A stretch of DNA of 64,000 nt, taken from the NCBI RefSeq assembly GCF_024125445.1, contig NZ_JAMXWM010000006.1:62001-126000 (forward strand). The letters are read 5' to 3'. Source of the DNA: Sporolactobacillus shoreicorticis. Lineage in GTDB: Bacteria > Bacillota > Bacilli > Bacillales > Sporolactobacillaceae. The notes beneath the pieces were generated by a model. That model did not search any database. It worked only from the letters and a program-made list of their open reading frames with translations, and was not told where the DNA came from. Within the stretch, counting starts at the first letter, position 1. Every line of letters begins with the position of its first letter. The position numbers were made by a program, and so were the translations under genes. Positions 27,906 through 37,175 of this stretch are shown here, in pieces.

Positions 27906-28070
27906 AAGTAAAGCTGTGTCAAAAGATTATGTTGGTCGTCACTATTTATTGGCTTATTCGTGAAAAGCCTTCTGAAAGACTCATCTGTTTGGCTGCGTTC
28001 ACCTTCAAAATCATCAAAGGCCAATAAACCAAAGGAAAAGGGACAACTATTCAGGGAGGAGAAAAAATTG

Positions 28071-28766
28071 GTGAAACACATTTTGAAAAATGATTGGGAA
28101 CCTTTGCTGAAATCGGAATTTGAAAAGGAATATTATCAGAGACTGCGGCAGTTTCTCAAAAAAGAGTATACAACGAAAACCATTTATCCTGATATGTACG
28201 ATCTCTTCAATGCGCTAAACTACACGCCTTACGAAAAGGTGAAAGTGGTTATTCTGGGTCAGGACCCTTATCATGAACCGGGTCAGGCACATGGACTCAG
28301 CTTTTCGGTGATGCCTGGTGTGCAGCCGCCGCCGTCGCTGCAGAATATTTTTAAGGAATTAAAGGATGACCTCGGCTGTGAGATCCCAAAACACGGATGT
28401 CTGATCGAATGGGCGCGTCAAGGCGTATTGCTACTCAATACGGTTCTCTCCGTTCGCCGTGGCGCTGCGAATTCGCATAAGGGCATGGGTTGGGAACAAT
28501 TTACCGATGCCGTCATCCGCGATTTAAATGAGCGGGAGCAGCCGATCGTGTTCATTCTTTGGGGGCGAAATGCCCAGGCTAAGGAAGAACTGATTACGAA
28601 TAAGCAGCATTTCATCATTAAATCGCCGCATCCGAGTCCGTTTTCCGCGCGATACGGTTTCTTTGGCAGCCGTCCTTTTTCACGAACCAATCAGTTTTTG
28701 CAATCGGTTGGCGAAGCACCGATTAATTGGCAGATTTCCATCGAAGAACCGGAACTTGATAAATAA
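28071..28766 (+). CDS. ung: Uracil-DNA glycosylase, family 1
   Basis: A 231-residue base-excision-repair enzyme that removes uracil from DNA. It has the catalytic [28 protein letters not shown] and [10 protein letters not shown] (catalytic His motif), and ends near the family's usual length of about 225. The GTG at 28071 aligns with the family start (xKxLL..DW); a TTG one codon earlier is equally well placed behind GGAGGAG. The frame upstream to 27960 is open but does not look like Ung. Confidence 0.94.
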   Translation: MKHILKNDWEPLLKSEFEKEYYQRLRQFLKKEYTTKTIYPDMYDLFNALNYTPYEKVKVVILGQDPYHEPGQAHGLSFSVMPGVQPPPSLQNIFKELKDDLGCEIPKHGCLIEWARQGVLLLNTVLSVRRGAANSHKGMGWEQFTDAVIRDLNEREQPIVFILWGRNAQAKEELITNKQHFIIKSPHPSPFSARYGFFGSRPFSRTNQFLQSVGEAPINWQISIEEPELDK

Positions 28767-28816
28767 AAAAACACCGATTTGCCGAGGCACTGCGCCTTGA
28801 CGAATTGGTGTTTTTT
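28765..28816 (+). terminator. Terminator after ung
   Basis: AAAAAACACC..AGGC / GCCT..GGTGTTTTTT, a long imperfect stem with A and T runs; it may also serve the opposite strand. Confidence 0.85.
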
Positions 28817-28906
28817 ATAATAAAAGGCGATTAACGCTACCGGAAAAACTAAAGCTTGGCCACATCAAGCTTTTTTTATCATTGGGATGGACGGACACAA
28901 CCGTTA

Positions 28907-29425
28907 TTAGTTAGCATTTTCAAACGCACGACTGATTTGCTTCTGCTTGATTAACAGCAGCAGATAATAAACGACGTAATAAGCAAACATGATTAAAAGC
29001 AAACCGGCTGACCATGCACTGTTCGTGTTTATTTGCTGCGTGGCGGCTGTGTTTCCTTGAGGCATGCCGCTCGAATAAACTTCATAGAATCGGTAAAGAA
29101 GCCGCCCGATAAATAGGGCGCTGACCACACCGCCGATCCATATATTGGTTCGGTAATGCCAACGATTATCCCGATGTTCCAGTTCTGTCATTTTTGAACT
29201 GTAATAAGCCAGAGCTGCTCCGGCAAGCAATCCTAAAAGATCCGAAACAATACTGATTGGATGAGTGAGGCTGCCCGAGAGAAAAAATAAGCCAATAATC
29301 GTGAATAGTGTTATGCGAATCAACATGCGTTTTACTTTAAAAAGCTGCCAGCCGATGTTGCGGCGAATGCGGCGGTAGAGGGCAAACAAAATAAATATGA
29401 TCACGATACTCCAGGAATAATTCAT
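28907..29425 (-). CDS. CcdC/DUF1453-like membrane protein
   Basis: A 172-residue protein with four hydrophobic helices. The pattern YRRIRRNIGWQ near the start and WHYRTNIWIG..ALFIGRLLYRFYEVY near residues 92-120 match the DUF1453/CcdC group. B. subtilis CcdC belongs to a cytochrome c biogenesis locus, but its role is not established, and no other ccd genes are here. Function therefore unknown. GAGGAGG precedes the ATG. Same strand as ydbT/ydbS, 23 bases after ydbT. Confidence 0.7.
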   Translation of the reverse strand: MNYSWSIVIIFILFALYRRIRRNIGWQLFKVKRMLIRITLFTIIGLFFLSGSLTHPISIVSDLLGLLAGAALAYYSSKMTELEHRDNRWHYRTNIWIGGVVSALFIGRLLYRFYEVYSSGMPQGNTAATQQINTNSAWSAGLLLIMFAYYVVYYLLLLIKQKQISRAFENAN

Positions 29426-29448
29426 TGGCAGGCGCCTCCTCTAAATCG

Positions 29449-30879
29449 TCATTTTTTTCTGAACCAGTGAAATAAGCGATCCGCATCCTGTTCGTCAAGC
29501 TGATGAATGGTAAAGGTTTCTTGAGTGGATGCGCGAATGAACGTTTTACATGTGGATAGGTTGAGTTTCTTTTGAAAACGTGACTGCCTTTTCGCAAACG
29601 ATTGAATATGTTGCTTTGTCGTAATAGTTGTGGTTTTCGTTAACCATCGATTCACAACAATGAGCCGCTTATCTATGAGTGCCCAGCCCTCTGAACGATT
29701 CTTAAACCAAATATACGCAAGAATGAACGGGAAAGCAATAAATGTATATTTCCCCCAATCCAACCACCAAGTAAGTACGGAGCATAGAACGATCCAAAAG
29801 GCCGCAGGCAGAATCATGCGATAGAGCGTGCCTCGCATGGGTAACGGATGGCGTTCAATCGGTCCGGAAAATCTTGGGATCGCTGTTTTGAGAAAGTCAG
29901 GCAATTCTTTTTTCCGGAGGAGCGGGAAAACGAGAATCGACCCGCCGTCACTTTTTTCCAAATCGATGCTGCCGCTGCAATCGGCATAGACCGTGCACCA
30001 TCCGAACAATTGCTGGAACCACTGTTCTTTGATACGTATCGCTTGAACGCGGTCGGTTTTATACGTCTCATCACTTGTTTCCCAAACACCGCGATGAATG
30101 CACCATTCTTCTTCGTATATGGATAGCTTGAAGAACCCCCATCGAAGCAGCGCGCTGACCAAGGAAAAAAGCCAGAACAGAAGGATTGCCACTCCAATAA
30201 TGATGATAATTCCGACAAGCGAGGCATGTTCAAGGTAACTCAATGATCGCCCTTGGATGCTATCGGGTATAAAGTCATCCGCTTGGGACCAAAGGCCGGC
30301 CACTGCGGCAATCATAACGCCTATCTTGGATGAAAGCAGTGAGGCGGCGAGCAGCCGTTTTCCGGAGAGCAGATAGATTTTTTTAGGTAAATCTTTGCTT
30401 GTTTGTACGGGCTTTTCCTCAACGGCCGTGGCGGATTGCTGCGTTTTTCCTCGGCTGACCTCGGCCTTGATTCGTTCCGCTTCTTCAAGCTTGAGCGCGG
30501 AGAGAACCGTATCGCCTTTGGATGCCTGATCCGCGGTGTCGAATTTTAATTGAACGACGCCCAGCAGACGAAGCAGCAGATTCGTTTTGATCTGCACCGA
30601 TTGAATTCTCTGAATGCGTATGTAACGGTCGCTGCGGACGAGAACCCCTGAACGGATATGAAATTGATCATCGACGAACTCATATTTGAACCGCAGCCAT
30701 TTAAAAAAGTTGAAGACAACGATAACAAGCGGGATGATGAGAACATAGCCGATGATATCGCCTAAGTGACGAACGCCCCATACAAAGCCAAAGCCCAGCG
30801 GCACGATGATGCCTCGCAGTGTTGCGACGGCATCACTGATTATGGCGAAGAAATGAAGATGCTTGCCGTTAGATTTCAT
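29449..30879 (-). CDS. ydbT: Bacterial PH-domain membrane protein, YdbT-like
   Basis: A 476-residue membrane protein with three bPH_2 domains separated by pairs of membrane helices; the domains start near RSDRYIRIQRIQSVQIKTN, YKTDRVQAIRIKEQ and TTITTKQHIQSFAKRQS. It matches YdbT of B. subtilis (about 490 residues), encoded next to YdbS. In B. subtilis this pair contributes to resistance to bacteriocins such as amylocyclicin (from memory). It overlaps ydbS by 11 bases, with its ribosome site (AAGGAGAAT) inside ydbS. Confidence 0.85.
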   Translation of the reverse strand: MKSNGKHLHFFAIISDAVATLRGIIVPLGFGFVWGVRHLGDIIGYVLIIPLVIVVFNFFKWLRFKYEFVDDQFHIRSGVLVRSDRYIRIQRIQSVQIKTNLLLRLLGVVQLKFDTADQASKGDTVLSALKLEEAERIKAEVSRGKTQQSATAVEEKPVQTSKDLPKKIYLLSGKRLLAASLLSSKIGVMIAAVAGLWSQADDFIPDSIQGRSLSYLEHASLVGIIIIIGVAILLFWLFSLVSALLRWGFFKLSIYEEEWCIHRGVWETSDETYKTDRVQAIRIKEQWFQQLFGWCTVYADCSGSIDLEKSDGGSILVFPLLRKKELPDFLKTAIPRFSGPIERHPLPMRGTLYRMILPAAFWIVLCSVLTWWLDWGKYTFIAFPFILAYIWFKNRSEGWALIDKRLIVVNRWLTKTTTITTKQHIQSFAKRQSRFQKKLNLSTCKTFIRASTQETFTIHQLDEQDADRLFHWFRKK

Positions 30880-31351
30880 TAGCCGGATTCTCCTTAATCA
30901 ACTCGGCGATCTGATCACGAAGAGCGAGCGCGTCCGACTCTTCTAAAGCCGGAATTTCATGCGCACCGGCCGCAGTCGTGACAGATACGGCAGTCAGGCG
31001 GTGCTTGCGCAGCAGCGGCCCTTGAGTGGTCTCTACATTTTGCACGCGAGTAAACGGAATAACGGTCTGTGTAATGATGAAGATGCCGTCTTGAATCAAT
31101 AGATCCTCTTGTCTGATTTCGTAGAAAAAGGTTCGGTAATTGATCGTTGGGAAAATAAATACGTAAAGGATCAGGTGGAGAATAGTGAGCGCGGCAAGCG
31201 CGGCGACAATGTAGAATAGGAAATGCGGCCAGTCAAAAAAGAAAATACTCGTGACGAATCCGCCGATGCTCAGCCAGAAAGCGATGTTCGTCATAATCGC
31301 TCTCTGGCGCCAGATCGTTAGAATTCGAGGATTAAGTTGTCTTTTTTCCAT
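30869..31351 (-). CDS. ydbS: Bacterial PH-domain membrane protein, YdbS-like
   Basis: A 160-residue protein with two membrane helices (residues about 20-60) followed by one bPH_2 domain: YEIRQEDLLIQDGIFI and VIPFTRVQNVETTQGPLLRK are the standard signature. I chose the ATG at 31351 (MEKRQLNPRI) behind GAAAGGTG. First gene of the ydbST-like pair, which probably forms one complex; ydbT overlaps its end. Confidence 0.87.
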   Translation of the reverse strand: MEKRQLNPRILTIWRQRAIMTNIAFWLSIGGFVTSIFFFDWPHFLFYIVAALAALTILHLILYVFIFPTINYRTFFYEIRQEDLLIQDGIFIITQTVIPFTRVQNVETTQGPLLRKHRLTAVSVTTAAGAHEIPALEESDALALRDQIAELIKENPANEI

Positions 31352-31601
31352 AAAGGGCACCTTTCTTTCATGCTGAGGCATGTTTGAGTCCTTTTGGAAG
31401 ACTCGTGCAACAGTCATATTTTCATCCTAGTAAAATTATAGCATGGCCGGATAAACAATTATAAAAGGAAATAAGTGGAATTTATGGCGTAATTATGACA
31501 TAAAAAGTTTTTGAGTGATCAGATAGGTGCTGCCTCGTACAATTCATTGCGAATCGTTCTGAATAAAAGGGTATATCAAGTAGTGAAGGGAGGAATCGAG
31601 A

Positions 31602-31757
31602 ATGAAAACGTGTCCTCATTACAACGGTTATCAAAGTGGTACGGACATCCGCCTGAACCGATCTGTACAACAAGTTAAATGTCCCGTATGCAACGCAGAA
31701 CTGGAAGTCGTTGTCCGTGAAGAAACAGGTATTAAGGAGATTAAAGCAATACAATAA
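31602..31757 (+). CDS. Small zinc-ribbon-like protein (51 residues)
   Basis: A short gene reading MKTCPHYNGYQSG..., then VKCPVCNAELEVVV, ending KEIKAIQ. Cysteines 4, 27 and 30 with His6 (CPH...CPVC) could hold one zinc ion. A strong AAGGGAGG ribosome site lies eight bases before the ATG, and an intrinsic terminator follows at once, so it looks like a real stand-alone gene. Function unknown; similar short CPxC proteins occur as hypothetical proteins in Bacillales. Confidence 0.7.
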   Translation: MKTCPHYNGYQSGTDIRLNRSVQQVKCPVCNAELEVVVREETGIKEIKAIQ

Positions 31758-31783
31758 AAACCGGGCTTGTCCCGGTTTTTATT
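31755..31783 (+). terminator. Terminator after the zinc-ribbon gene
   Basis: AACCGGG / CCCGGTT around CTTGT, then TTT; the stop codon lies at its 5' edge. Confidence 0.85.
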
Positions 31784-31786
31784 TAA

Positions 31787-32090
31787 GGTAAAGAACGTTT
31801 ATTGTTTTGCCTTGCTGGTACGACGATCAACGTCATAAGATTCGGTTGGGCGAGCAGGTTAAGCGCCCAATTTGATTTGAGAAATAGACGGAGAAATTTC
31901 GCTTATCGAACTGTAAAGCGTATAAATAGAGGATTTTTCTTTGAATAAGCGGAAAAATTACCCTTATTTACCCGTGAAAGAAGCGCCATGATGCATATAA
32001 GTGGAAAAATTTCGCTTATTTTATAGGGACAACGAGAAAGCCATCGCATCCTGCGGAATAAAAAACCGGGCCAATTCCCGGCTTTTAATT
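31787..32090 (+). repeat. Dispersed intergenic repeat, copy D
   Basis: Carries all modules in order: GGTAAAGAACG..GTTTTGCCTT stem, TACGACGATCAACGTCATAAGATTCGG, GCGAGCAGGTTAAGCGCCC, three half-palindromes (GACGGAGAAATTTCGCTTAT, AATAAGCGGAAAAATTACCC, AGTGGAAAAATTTCGCTTAT), CGAGAAAGCCATCGCATCCTGCGG, then a CCGGG / CCCGG terminator hairpin (about 32062-32084). The hairpin touches the end of menE, which is read from the other strand and probably uses it too. Confidence 0.8.
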
Positions 32091-33578
32091 GACACGATTC
32101 ATTTTTTCATATTCCTCATATAGCTTGCGCCTGAGCAGTTTGCGCGATGCATTCTCAGGCAGCTTCGCAAGAACGAAAATGCGCTTCGGCACCTTGTACG
32201 AAGCTAAATGCTGTTTACATTCGTTGATTAGTTCCGATTCGGAAAAATCGGCGCCTTCTTTAAGACTGACGAATGCGATGGGCACGCGTCCCCATCGACT
32301 ATCAGGGATACCAATGACTCCTGCGCAGGAAATACCCTTGCAGCCGTTTAGAACAGATTCGACCTCAGCGGGGTACACATTTTCCCCGCCGGAAATGATC
32401 AGGTCTTTCCGGCGATCCAGCACGAACAGAAAGCCATCCTTATCGAGATAACCGATATCGCCTGAGCGAAACCATTCACCGTCAAAAGCCTCGTGTGTCG
32501 CTTCAGGATTATTTAAATAGTAGCTGAAAACGGTTGGGCCCTTAATCATAATTTCCCCCGGCGTATTGGGTGCGGCCGCTGAGATACGAACTTGGAGTGG
32601 AAAAAGCGGCTGACCCGCCGAACCAGCCTTTTCAAGCATGTACTCAGGCGGCAACGTGACCGCTTGCGAGGCCGTTTCACTCATGCCGTACGTTTGATAA
32701 ATGGGCATTTGCAGATTCAGGCAACGCTTAAGCAGTGCATTCGGCACCGGTCCGCCGCCAAGCAGCACACATCGCAAGGTTTTCGGATAAGTATTTTGAT
32801 CGCCGAGTGTGTCGATCATCCGTTGCAGCATAGAGGCAACGACGGAGATATGCGTGATACCGCCGCACGTAATTAATTGATTGACGGTCTGCGGATCAAA
32901 CGTTTCCTGCAGATACACCGTCATGCCGTAAATCACACTTTTCATTAAAATGGACAGACCACTGACATGAAAAAGCGGGACGCAGCAAAGCCACTTGTCA
33001 TCGGGTGAAAGTCCGAGATTAATTAAGGAAGCGTTCGCGTTCCACCAATGGTTTCCATAGCTGAGCACGACACCTTTCGGATGTCCGGTTGTACCCGAGG
33101 TGAAAATAATCGTGCATGGATTTTCTAATTGAATTTCTCTATTAAAGTCGTCCGGCAATGCTTCGCAGTCTGTCCACTTTTCTGAATGAATAAGCGCACA
33201 GCTGACTCGTGCGCTGACTTGCGATGCCTTTTGTTCAAACTTTTGATCTGTAATCAGTAATCGGCAGCCACTGTCCTGAATTTGGCCGGCAAGCTCATCC
33301 GCCGATAATCGGGTATTCAGTGGCACCATAACCGCGCCGAGCATCATCAGCGCGTGGACGGTGACGGCGTAAGGCAAGGTATTGCTTTGGAGCGACGCGA
33401 CGCGATCGGCAGAATGAACTCCAGCCGATCGAAGTGCCGACGCAGCTTGGCGCGTGCGCACGAGTAATTGTTTGAATGTGAGCCGAGCGTCTTCCGTTTC
33501 GAATGCGATCCGATTCGGAGTCAGCCGCGCACGCTGGTTAAGCCACTGCGGCATGGACGGATTTGTTTCCGAGATCAT
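32085..33578 (-). CDS. menE: o-Succinylbenzoate-CoA ligase
   Basis: A 497-residue adenylate-forming ligase of menaquinone synthesis, converting o-succinylbenzoate to its CoA ester. It has the P-loop [16 protein letters not shown], motif [12 protein letters not shown], and the C-terminal [13 protein letters not shown] and [19 protein letters not shown], with the late catalytic Lys in ASRKLLRR. Close linkage to menB supports MenE over other acyl-CoA ligases. It overlaps menB by 4 bases (ATGA). Confidence 0.93.
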   Translation of the reverse strand: MISETNPSMPQWLNQRARLTPNRIAFETEDARLTFKQLLVRTRQAASALRSAGVHSADRVASLQSNTLPYAVTVHALMMLGAVMVPLNTRLSADELAGQIQDSGCRLLITDQKFEQKASQVSARVSCALIHSEKWTDCEALPDDFNREIQLENPCTIIFTSGTTGHPKGVVLSYGNHWWNANASLINLGLSPDDKWLCCVPLFHVSGLSILMKSVIYGMTVYLQETFDPQTVNQLITCGGITHISVVASMLQRMIDTLGDQNTYPKTLRCVLLGGGPVPNALLKRCLNLQMPIYQTYGMSETASQAVTLPPEYMLEKAGSAGQPLFPLQVRISAAAPNTPGEIMIKGPTVFSYYLNNPEATHEAFDGEWFRSGDIGYLDKDGFLFVLDRRKDLIISGGENVYPAEVESVLNGCKGISCAGVIGIPDSRWGRVPIAFVSLKEGADFSESELINECKQHLASYKVPKRIFVLAKLPENASRKLLRRKLYEEYEKMNRVN

Positions 33579-34396
33579 GGGAACTTAGGAAATCTGCTGA
33601 AATCCGGATCGCGTTTCTCTTTAAAGGCATCGCGTCCTTCTTTCGCTTCGTCGGTCGTGTAGTAAAGAAGCGTCGCGTCGCCGCCGAATTGCTGAAGTCC
33701 CGCGAGTCCGTCCGTATCCGCGTTGAACGACGCTTTGAGAAATCGGAGCGCGGTCGCACTCTTCGACAGCATTTCCTGCGCCCATTTTACAGTCTCTTCT
33801 TCCAGCTGATCGAGCGGCACAACTGTGTTGACAAGGCCCATATCCAGTGCCTGCTGCGCGTTATATTGACGGCACAAATACCAAATTTCACGCGCTTTTT
33901 TGTGACCGACAATACGCGCTAAGTAACCTGCACCGTAGCCCGCGTCGAAGCTTCCGACTTTCGGTCCGGTTTGACCAAAGACCGCATTATCGGCGGCAAT
34001 TGTTAAGTCGCACACGACCTGAAGCACATTTCCGCCGCCAATCGCATAGCCAGCAACCATCGCGATGACCGGCTTCGGAATGATTCGAATCAAGTGCTGC
34101 AGATCAAGCACATTCAAACGTGGAATATTATCTTTTCCGACATAACCGCCGTTGCCGCGTACCTTCTGATCGCCGCCGGAGCAGAACGCTTTTGTTCCTG
34201 CACCGGTAAGGATAATGACGCCGATTGATGCATCATCGCGTGCCCGGGCGAACGCATCGATCATTTCAACAACTGTATTGGGTGTGAACGCATTGCGCAC
34301 ATGCGGACGATTAATGGTGATTTTTGCAATTCCCTTATAGGTTTCGAAGAGAATATCTTCATAGTCTTTCATTTTTTGCCACTCAATTGAGGACAT
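33575..34396 (-). CDS. menB: 1,4-Dihydroxy-2-naphthoyl-CoA synthase
   Basis: A 273-residue crotonase-fold enzyme that cyclises o-succinylbenzoyl-CoA. The MenB hallmarks [56 protein letters not shown] and WYLCRQY are all present, and the length is that of the family. First gene of a menB-menE pair; menF, menD and menH, which usually lie upstream, are absent here. The product supports the menaquinone pool used by the Qox oxidase. Confidence 0.96.
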   Translation of the reverse strand: MSSIEWQKMKDYEDILFETYKGIAKITINRPHVRNAFTPNTVVEMIDAFARARDDASIGVIILTGAGTKAFCSGGDQKVRGNGGYVGKDNIPRLNVLDLQHLIRIIPKPVIAMVAGYAIGGGNVLQVVCDLTIAADNAVFGQTGPKVGSFDAGYGAGYLARIVGHKKAREIWYLCRQYNAQQALDMGLVNTVVPLDQLEEETVKWAQEMLSKSATALRFLKASFNADTDGLAGLQQFGGDATLLYYTTDEAKEGRDAFKEKRDPDFSRFPKFP

Positions 34397-34611
34397 GAGT
34401 TCACCTGGCTTTCTGAAAAATAGGTTGATTTGTCACCGTTTTGTCAAAAGTAACACTCATATTGTAGCACAACTCATAGAGCTTTTCCGATTAAGGGTTT
34501 ACTTAGAAATGAATGCTATGGGGAGAATTTGACAAGAGACTGTCATTGGTGGACAATGCGGAAGACCGAGATAAGCATCCATCACCATTGAAATTGCAGA
34601 GGGAGCAAAAG

Positions 34612-35349
34612 ATGAACAATTACAAATTAACGATTCAGTATGACGGTGGCCGTTATAAAGGATGGCAGCGGCTGGGCAATGATAAGAATACAATTCAAGG
34701 AAAAATCGAAGCGGCGCTTACGGTGCTTGACGGCGATCCTGTGGAGATCGTCGGTTGCAGCAGAACGGATGCCGGCGTTCACGCACTTGGTCAGGTGGCG
34801 AATTTTAAAACGAAGAAGCTGCTGACTGAGGAAGGAATATATCATCATCTGAATCATCATCTGCCTCAGGACATCAGCGTGATTGACGTGGCACGTGTGC
34901 CGGAACGTTTTCATGCCCGCTATAATGCCAAGGAAAAGAGCTATTTATATAAAATTTGGAACGGACCAATCAGCAATCCGTTTATGAGGAAGTACAGCAT
35001 GCATGTGGATGAAAAATTGGATGTCGGACTGATGAAGCAAGCAAGCCATGATTTCATTGGCACCCATGATTTCACCGCTTATGCCAACGCAAAATCAAAG
35101 AAAAAACCGGCAGTTCGCACAATCTCAGCAATTATAATTGACGCGCATGACGACTTCATCGATATTCGCTTAACCGGAGACGGATTCCTGTACAACATGG
35201 CGCGGAAAATGGTTGGTACATTGATTGAGGCCGGACTCGGCGTAATTGATGCATCTGCGATCCTACAAATTCTAGAATCCAAGAAACGCGTGCGAACCGG
35301 CCGCATGGCCGAAGCTTGCGGACTATACTTGGAAAAGGTTAAGTATTAG
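34612..35349 (+). CDS. truA: tRNA pseudouridine(38-40) synthase TruA
   Basis: A 245-residue TruA-family enzyme that makes pseudouridine at positions 38-40 of the tRNA anticodon stem. The catalytic Asp is in CSRTDAGVHALGQV; RFHARYNAKEKSYLYKIWN and DGFLYNMARKMVGTLIEAG are family motifs. The ATG at 34612 follows AGAGGGAGC. It stands alone instead of in the ribosomal rplM/ecf cluster where truA usually sits in Bacilli, so it may be a second copy. Confidence 0.92.
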   Translation: MNNYKLTIQYDGGRYKGWQRLGNDKNTIQGKIEAALTVLDGDPVEIVGCSRTDAGVHALGQVANFKTKKLLTEEGIYHHLNHHLPQDISVIDVARVPERFHARYNAKEKSYLYKIWNGPISNPFMRKYSMHVDEKLDVGLMKQASHDFIGTHDFTAYANAKSKKKPAVRTISAIIIDAHDDFIDIRLTGDGFLYNMARKMVGTLIEAGLGVIDASAILQILESKKRVRTGRMAEACGLYLEKVKY

Positions 35350-35481
35350 ACCACTCAGCATGAATCGAAACCTCAAAGCAGTACAGAGAAAGAATGTCCA
35401 TAGTCCATGATTTTTTGTTTGTTAGAATTTATTGATAAGTGAAATGATGCTCATAATTCACACCACTAGAAATTAATATTC

Positions 35482-35521
35482 TAAACGAGACCACTTGCTT
35501 AGGTAAGCGGTCTCGTTTAGA
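35482..35521 (+). terminator. Perfect hairpin downstream of truA
   Basis: CTAAACGAGACC / GGTCTCGTTTAG, 12 perfect pairs. The T content after the stem is low, so it is only a probable terminator. The 35350-35481 stretch holds nothing else I can name. Confidence 0.55.
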
Positions 35522-35619
35522 GGATAAGCTGTGGCCAATTATATATAGAGATGATTCGGATCATTTTTAATCATGATGAAAACTAATAGTAATTAAATTT
35601 ATTTTTTATTCTATGTATA

Positions 35620-35647
35620 TTGACAATTGAAAAATAAGGCATATAAT
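35620..35647 (+). promoter_or_regulatory. Consensus promoter of the MFS gene at 35844
   Basis: TTGACA (35620-35625), 16-base spacer, TATAAT (35642-35647). It predicts a start of transcription near 35654 and a leader of about 190 bases. Confidence 0.75.
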
Positions 35648-35653
35648 CTTCAT

Positions 35654-35843
35654 CATCATTAATAAACTACTAAATTTTGACAAAAAATTAGTGAATTTTC
35701 GAAGCCTCCTTAATTCTTTGTAACTTTGTAATACTTCTGATTTCGAGACGGCTCTTTTAATATGCGCAAACAAAAATGCTACCCGTAATGATCATTAAAA
35801 ACAGTTATGCGTGTGCTGTTTTTCCAAATAGGAGTGATAAAAT
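35654..35843 (+). promoter_or_regulatory. Attenuator-like leader of the MFS gene
   Basis: The leader contains an AT-rich hairpin (CTAAATTTT / AAAAATTAG near 35669-35692), an 8-codon open frame (ATG at about 35761, MRKQKCYP), and a terminator-like hairpin AAAAACAG / CTGTTTTT (about 35798-35822), all just before the AGGAG site of the gene. This layout resembles ribosome-mediated attenuators of antibiotic resistance genes. The small frame has no strong ribosome site, so the call is tentative. Confidence 0.4.
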
Positions 35844-37139
35844 TTGCATGAATATGGTTCGAATAAAATTTACCGCGCATTGCTTAATGCGAATGTTCTC
35901 AATGGTATTGGGGACAGTTTATTTAATATCGTATTTATCATCTACGCCGCAACACTGCCCTACAAAACACTAGCCGTTTCTCTTGCCTCATTTGCAACGG
36001 TATTTCCCATCTTACTGCAACTCTTAACCGGTTACTGGGCGGATCAGACTCGGAAAAAAGTGAATAAACTAATCGCAACCCGCGCGATCCAGTGCGGATT
36101 GTTTTTGATTCTGGCAGTGACATTTACCCTCAATCATCAATCAATCCCATTGCTTCTATTCATACTACTGTTATTAATTATAGTTAGTTCTGATGTACTG
36201 GGCGAGTATAACAGCGGAATAGGGATAACTGTTATCAAGCATTCTGTTACCCCGTCTAACATAGATGATGCTGTTTCTTTATCCTCTGCCATGACTCAGA
36301 TTGTGAGTATCGTTTTTCAAGGACTCGGTGCGGGACTGATTGTATTATTAAATCATAATTATGGGCTGTTCGCATTAATTAACGCGTGCACGTTTTTAGG
36401 CGCCGGTTTGATCATACTGAAAAATAGAAAAGAGATCGCTTCTAAAACGGATATAGATCCCAAGAAAACCGAATCGCCTTCCGTGCAGACCGAAAAATCG
36501 ACGCATCATTTCTTTGCAAGCAGCTGGGAAACGTTGAAAGATCTTCGGCATCAGTCGACGATTTTTCCAATTTTAATTCTCTTTTTCTTAGTCAATTCAA
36601 TCGGCGGCAGTTGTGAGGGCCTAATCAGCGTCACTTTGGCGAATCAATCGTTTCTTTGGCTCGGCAACTTCGGCAATACGCTGGCAATTACATTAATCAT
36701 TTTTTCAGTAGGCATGATTTTGGGAGCTCTTTTAAGCAATGACTTTCTTAAAAATTGGCAGATTACATCCATCCTGAATGTCACGCTTTTCAGCCTTGTT
36801 CTAATGGCACTGGATTTTACAATTCTAGGCTCTGTTTGGGTTCTATTTATAGCAGCATTTATGGCTGCTTATACGCTTAGTAAAATCAATGTGCGCTTTT
36901 CATCCCTGATGATTCAGAAAATCGATGAAAAACATTTGGCTTCTACTGCCGGAGTCATTAATACGCTGATGATGGTTGGTGCACCTCTAGGGCAATTCGT
37001 TTTTCTAGGAATTGCGAATATCATTAATATTCATGTTTCCTGGTTTTCTTATGGTGTCATTTCCTTAGTATTAATTGCATTTTCAATTTCGGTAACAAAT
37101 AAATCGAACCAGTCGGTCTCCGATGAAAAAACAATTTAA
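35844..37139 (+). CDS. MFS transporter, drug-efflux type
   Basis: A 431-residue major-facilitator protein with about 12 membrane helices and a hydrophilic central loop (residues about 195-225, rich in Lys, Ser and Thr). It resembles the macrolide-efflux-like MFS_3 group rather than sugar carriers. TTG start after AGGAGTGAT. Preceded by an unusually strong promoter and a structured leader, which fits an inducible efflux pump. The substrate cannot be read from the sequence. Confidence 0.82.
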   Translation: MHEYGSNKIYRALLNANVLNGIGDSLFNIVFIIYAATLPYKTLAVSLASFATVFPILLQLLTGYWADQTRKKVNKLIATRAIQCGLFLILAVTFTLNHQSIPLLLFILLLLIIVSSDVLGEYNSGIGITVIKHSVTPSNIDDAVSLSSAMTQIVSIVFQGLGAGLIVLLNHNYGLFALINACTFLGAGLIILKNRKEIASKTDIDPKKTESPSVQTEKSTHHFFASSWETLKDLRHQSTIFPILILFFLVNSIGGSCEGLISVTLANQSFLWLGNFGNTLAITLIIFSVGMILGALLSNDFLKNWQITSILNVTLFSLVLMALDFTILGSVWVLFIAAFMAAYTLSKINVRFSSLMIQKIDEKHLASTAGVINTLMMVGAPLGQFVFLGIANIINIHVSWFSYGVISLVLIAFSISVTNKSNQSVSDEKTI

Positions 37140-37175
37140 AATCCTCTACAGCCTGCGGTCTGTACTTGGAAAAGG

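Noticed and set aside
23041-32090. CRISPR array suspected from short recurring AT-rich palindromes
   Set aside because: Units are not evenly spaced, spacers are also similar, and no cas genes are nearby.
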